Of a stretch of 15,365 nt of DNA, positions 13,628-15,365 are shown in pieces. The first letter of the stretch is position 1; each line of letters begins with the position of its first letter. The notes beneath the pieces were generated by a model. That model was not told the origin of the DNA. It saw only the letters and a program-made list of their open reading frames with translations, and made no database searches. This DNA comes from Paenibacillus_AK sp041641375 (GTDB lineage: Bacteria > Bacillota > Bacilli > Paenibacillales > YIM-B00363). The translations under genes and the position numbers were made by a program. Location: NCBI GenBank assembly GCA_041641375.1, contig JBEPYM010000069.1:1-15365 (forward strand). The letters are read 5' to 3'.

Positions 13628-14703
13628 TGGGCCCCCGCTCCTTTCTCCGCCTTCTTCTGCAGCATCGGTCGCAGCACCCATTTTACAATGCCCGGAGCCG
13701 CAACAAAGAAGATGACCGAGCCGATCACGACACGGATAATTTCAATCGGAACGTCCGCACCGAAGCTCATCCCCGATGAGCCGTACGTGAGTCCGCCGAA
13801 CAAGGTCGCACCGAGGACAACACCGAACGGGTGATTCGCGCCGAGCAAGGCGACCGCGATCCCGTCAAACCCGTACCCATGGAACGCCGTCGTCAAAATT
13901 TGATATTTGAACACGCCAAGTCCCTCAAACACCCCCGCGAGCCCTGCAATCAAGCCGGAGATAAACATCGCCTTGACCACATTCCGTCCGACATTCATAC
14001 CGGCGTACTGTGCTGCGTCCGGATTTAGGCCCACCGCCCGCAGCTCAAAGCCCTGCTTCGTCCGCCACAAAAAGACATAACATAGATAAGCAGTAAGCAG
14101 CGACAGCGGAATACCCCAATGCAGCCGCGCATGATCGAACAGCTCCATCAGCAGCGGAATTTCAAGGGATGCCGAATCCTTGACAAAATAGGTGCGCTGC
14201 TGACCGGGCTCCAGATAGAAGCGGATCAGGTAGTTGGACAAATTGAGCGCAACCCAGTTGAGCATAATCGTCGAGATGACCTCATTAACGCCGCGGGCCG
14301 ACTTCAAATACCCGGCGATCGCTCCCCACATACCGGCCAGCAGTCCGCCAACTACAACGGCGACCGGCGCATGAATAAACCAGGGCGCATCTAGCGCGAT
14401 GCCGACCAGAATCGCACCGGTCATCCCCATAATGAACTGGCCTTCCGCGCCGATGTTGAACAGTCCTGTACGGAACGCGAACGCAACCGACAAGCCGGTC
14501 AGCACGAGCGGCGCGATCGTGCGCACCGTCTCGCCGAAATCATACGCATTGCCGAAGATTTTGCGCAGCAGGAAAAAATAAGCGGCAATCGGATTGTAGC
14601 CTCCGAGCAGCATCACGATCGCGCCGAACGTCAGTCCCAGAGCGATGGATACAAACGGAACAAGCCAGGAATCGGATGATAACGCACGAACCCATTTATT
14701 CAT
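13624..14703 (-). CDS. nupP: Nucleoside-type ABC transporter permease, NupP/YufP family
   Basis: This is the partner permease of the importer, 359 residues with about ten hydrophobic segments starting at about 14-35. Diagnostic stretches are FNIGAEGQ (82-89), VNEVISTIMLNW (139-150), LRAVGLNPDAAQYAGMNV (221-238) and GFDGIAVALLG (278-288). The ATG at 14703 overlaps the stop of the ATPase gene as ATGA, and its own stop overlaps the next start in the same way, so the three genes are translationally coupled. Members of this group in B. subtilis (NupNOPQ) import guanosine and other nucleosides. No regulator is visible in the window. Confidence 0.93.
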   Translation of the reverse strand: MNKWVRALSSDSWLVPFVSIALGLTFGAIVMLLGGYNPIAAYFFLLRKIFGNAYDFGETVRTIAPLVLTGLSVAFAFRTGLFNIGAEGQFIMGMTGAILVGIALDAPWFIHAPVAVVVGGLLAGMWGAIAGYLKSARGVNEVISTIMLNWVALNLSNYLIRFYLEPGQQRTYFVKDSASLEIPLLMELFDHARLHWGIPLSLLTAYLCYVFLWRTKQGFELRAVGLNPDAAQYAGMNVGRNVVKAMFISGLIAGLAGVFEGLGVFKYQILTTAFHGYGFDGIAVALLGANHPFGVVLGATLFGGLTYGSSGMSFGADVPIEIIRVVIGSVIFFVAAPGIVKWVLRPMLQKKAEKGAGAQ

Positions 14704-15365
14704 GACGATGCCACACTCCTTTGGCTGCTGCCCGCCATCAGCAGTCCGAGCTCGCGGTCATTCGTCTGCTTTGGGTCCACTTCTCCGACGAGCCGACCTT
14801 CGTAGATGACCACAATTCGGTCGGACACATGCAAAATTTCATCCAGCTCGAAGGAAACGAGCAGGATCGCCTTTCCTTTATTGCGCTGCTCCACGAGCCG
14901 CTTGTGAATATATTCGATAGCGCCGACATCGAGCCCGCGGGTCGGCTGCGCCGCGATCAGCAGCTCCGGATTTCGGTCTACCTCTCGAGCGATAATCGCC
15001 TTCTGCTGGTTGCCGCCCGACATCGAGCGTGCTGGATTGTCAATGGACGATGTCCGCACGTCAAACTCGGCGGCGAGCCGCTCTGCATGCTTGCGGATAG
15101 CGTTCTCATCCAGAAAAGCGCCGGAGCTGAACCTCCCGTGAAAATACGTATTGAGTACCATGTTTTCGCTGACGGAGAAATCAAGCACCAATCCGTGCTT
15201 ATGCCGATCCTCCGGAATAAGCGATAGCCCGGCCTCAGTAATCGTCCGAGGAGTCGCTCCGGTGAGCTCGATCCCTTTCAGCATAACCTTGCCGCCGCTA
15301 ATCGGCCGCAGACCGGTTAACGCCTCGATCAGCTCCTTCTGCCCGTTCCCGTCGACACCGGCAGA
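14700..15365 (-). CDS. nupO: Nucleoside ABC transporter ATPase, NupO/YufO/RbsA-like, C-terminal part only (cut by window edge)
   Basis: The frame is open from the window edge to the stop at 14700, giving the last 221 residues of a double-ATPase protein that is normally about 510 long. The visible part is most of the second ABC domain: it begins SAGVDGNGQKELIEALTG, directly after or within the second P-loop region, then LSLIPEDRHKHGLV, VSENMVL, signature SGGNQQK, and AAQPTRGLDVGA, where Gln replaces the usual catalytic Glu after Walker B. That replacement is normal for the second half of this family, whose first half supplies the other active site. The start codon is outside the window. It overlaps the NupP start by ATGA. 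The gene for the BmpA-type binding lipoprotein probably lies further upstream. Confidence 0.92.
   Translation of the reverse strand, partial: SAGVDGNGQKELIEALTGLRPISGGKVMLKGIELTGATPRTITEAGLSLIPEDRHKHGLVLDFSVSENMVLNTYFHGRFSSGAFLDENAIRKHAERLAAEFDVRTSSIDNPARSMSGGNQQKAIIAREVDRNPELLIAAQPTRGLDVGAIEYIHKRLVEQRNKGKAILLVSFELDEILHVSDRIVVIYEGRLVGEVDPKQTNDRELGLLMAGSSQRSVASS

Noticed and set aside
14700..15365. Gln in place of the catalytic Glu after Walker B in the nucleoside ATPase, as a possible inactivating mutation
   Set aside because: AAQPTRGLDVGA is the normal form of the second ABC domain in this double-ATPase family.

Overview
The window looks like chromosome of a Gram-positive bacterium of the Bacillota, most likely Paenibacillaceae (Paenibacillus or a relative). 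The reasons are a YlxM-Ffh-S16-KhpA-RimM-TrmD gene block, strong AAGGAGG-type ribosome binding sites, frequent GTG starts, moderately high GC content and a rich set of sugar ABC transporters. No insertion sequence, phage gene, tRNA, rRNA or CRISPR array is visible.

Positions 1-7139 hold a divergent amino-sugar locus. Leftward from about 5024 run an RpiR/MurR-type regulator, a sugar-binding lipoprotein, two sugar permeases and an MsmX/UgpC-type ATPase cut by the window edge. Rightward from about 5122 run a BadF/BadG-family N-acetylhexosamine kinase and MurQ (MurNAc-6-phosphate etherase), closed by an intrinsic terminator at 7113-7139. Both promoters, a dyad that could bind the regulator and a good cre-like CcpA site lie in the 230 bp between the two arms. 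The simplest reading is that free N-acetylmuramic acid, or a related cell-wall amino sugar, enters by ABC transport, is phosphorylated inside the cell by the kinase and is cleaved by MurQ to GlcNAc-6-P and D-lactate. No MurP phosphotransferase permease is present in the window.

Positions 7140-8789 hold one gene for a Tet(K)/Tet(L)-like 14-helix MFS exporter, with a perfect 8-bp inverted repeat in its leader and its own terminator. It is convergent with the next block.

Positions 8815-12635 (minus strand) hold the protein-targeting and translation block ylxM-ffh-rpsP-khpA-rimM-trmD. Its promoter overlaps the terminator of the gene upstream, and an intrinsic terminator sits between khpA and rimM. 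The usual neighbours ftsY (upstream), ylqD (inside) and rplS (downstream) are absent here.

Positions 12616-15365 (minus strand) hold the end of a BmpA-type nucleoside ABC importer: the C-terminal half of the ATPase followed by two permeases, coupled by ATGA overlaps and ended by a strong terminator.
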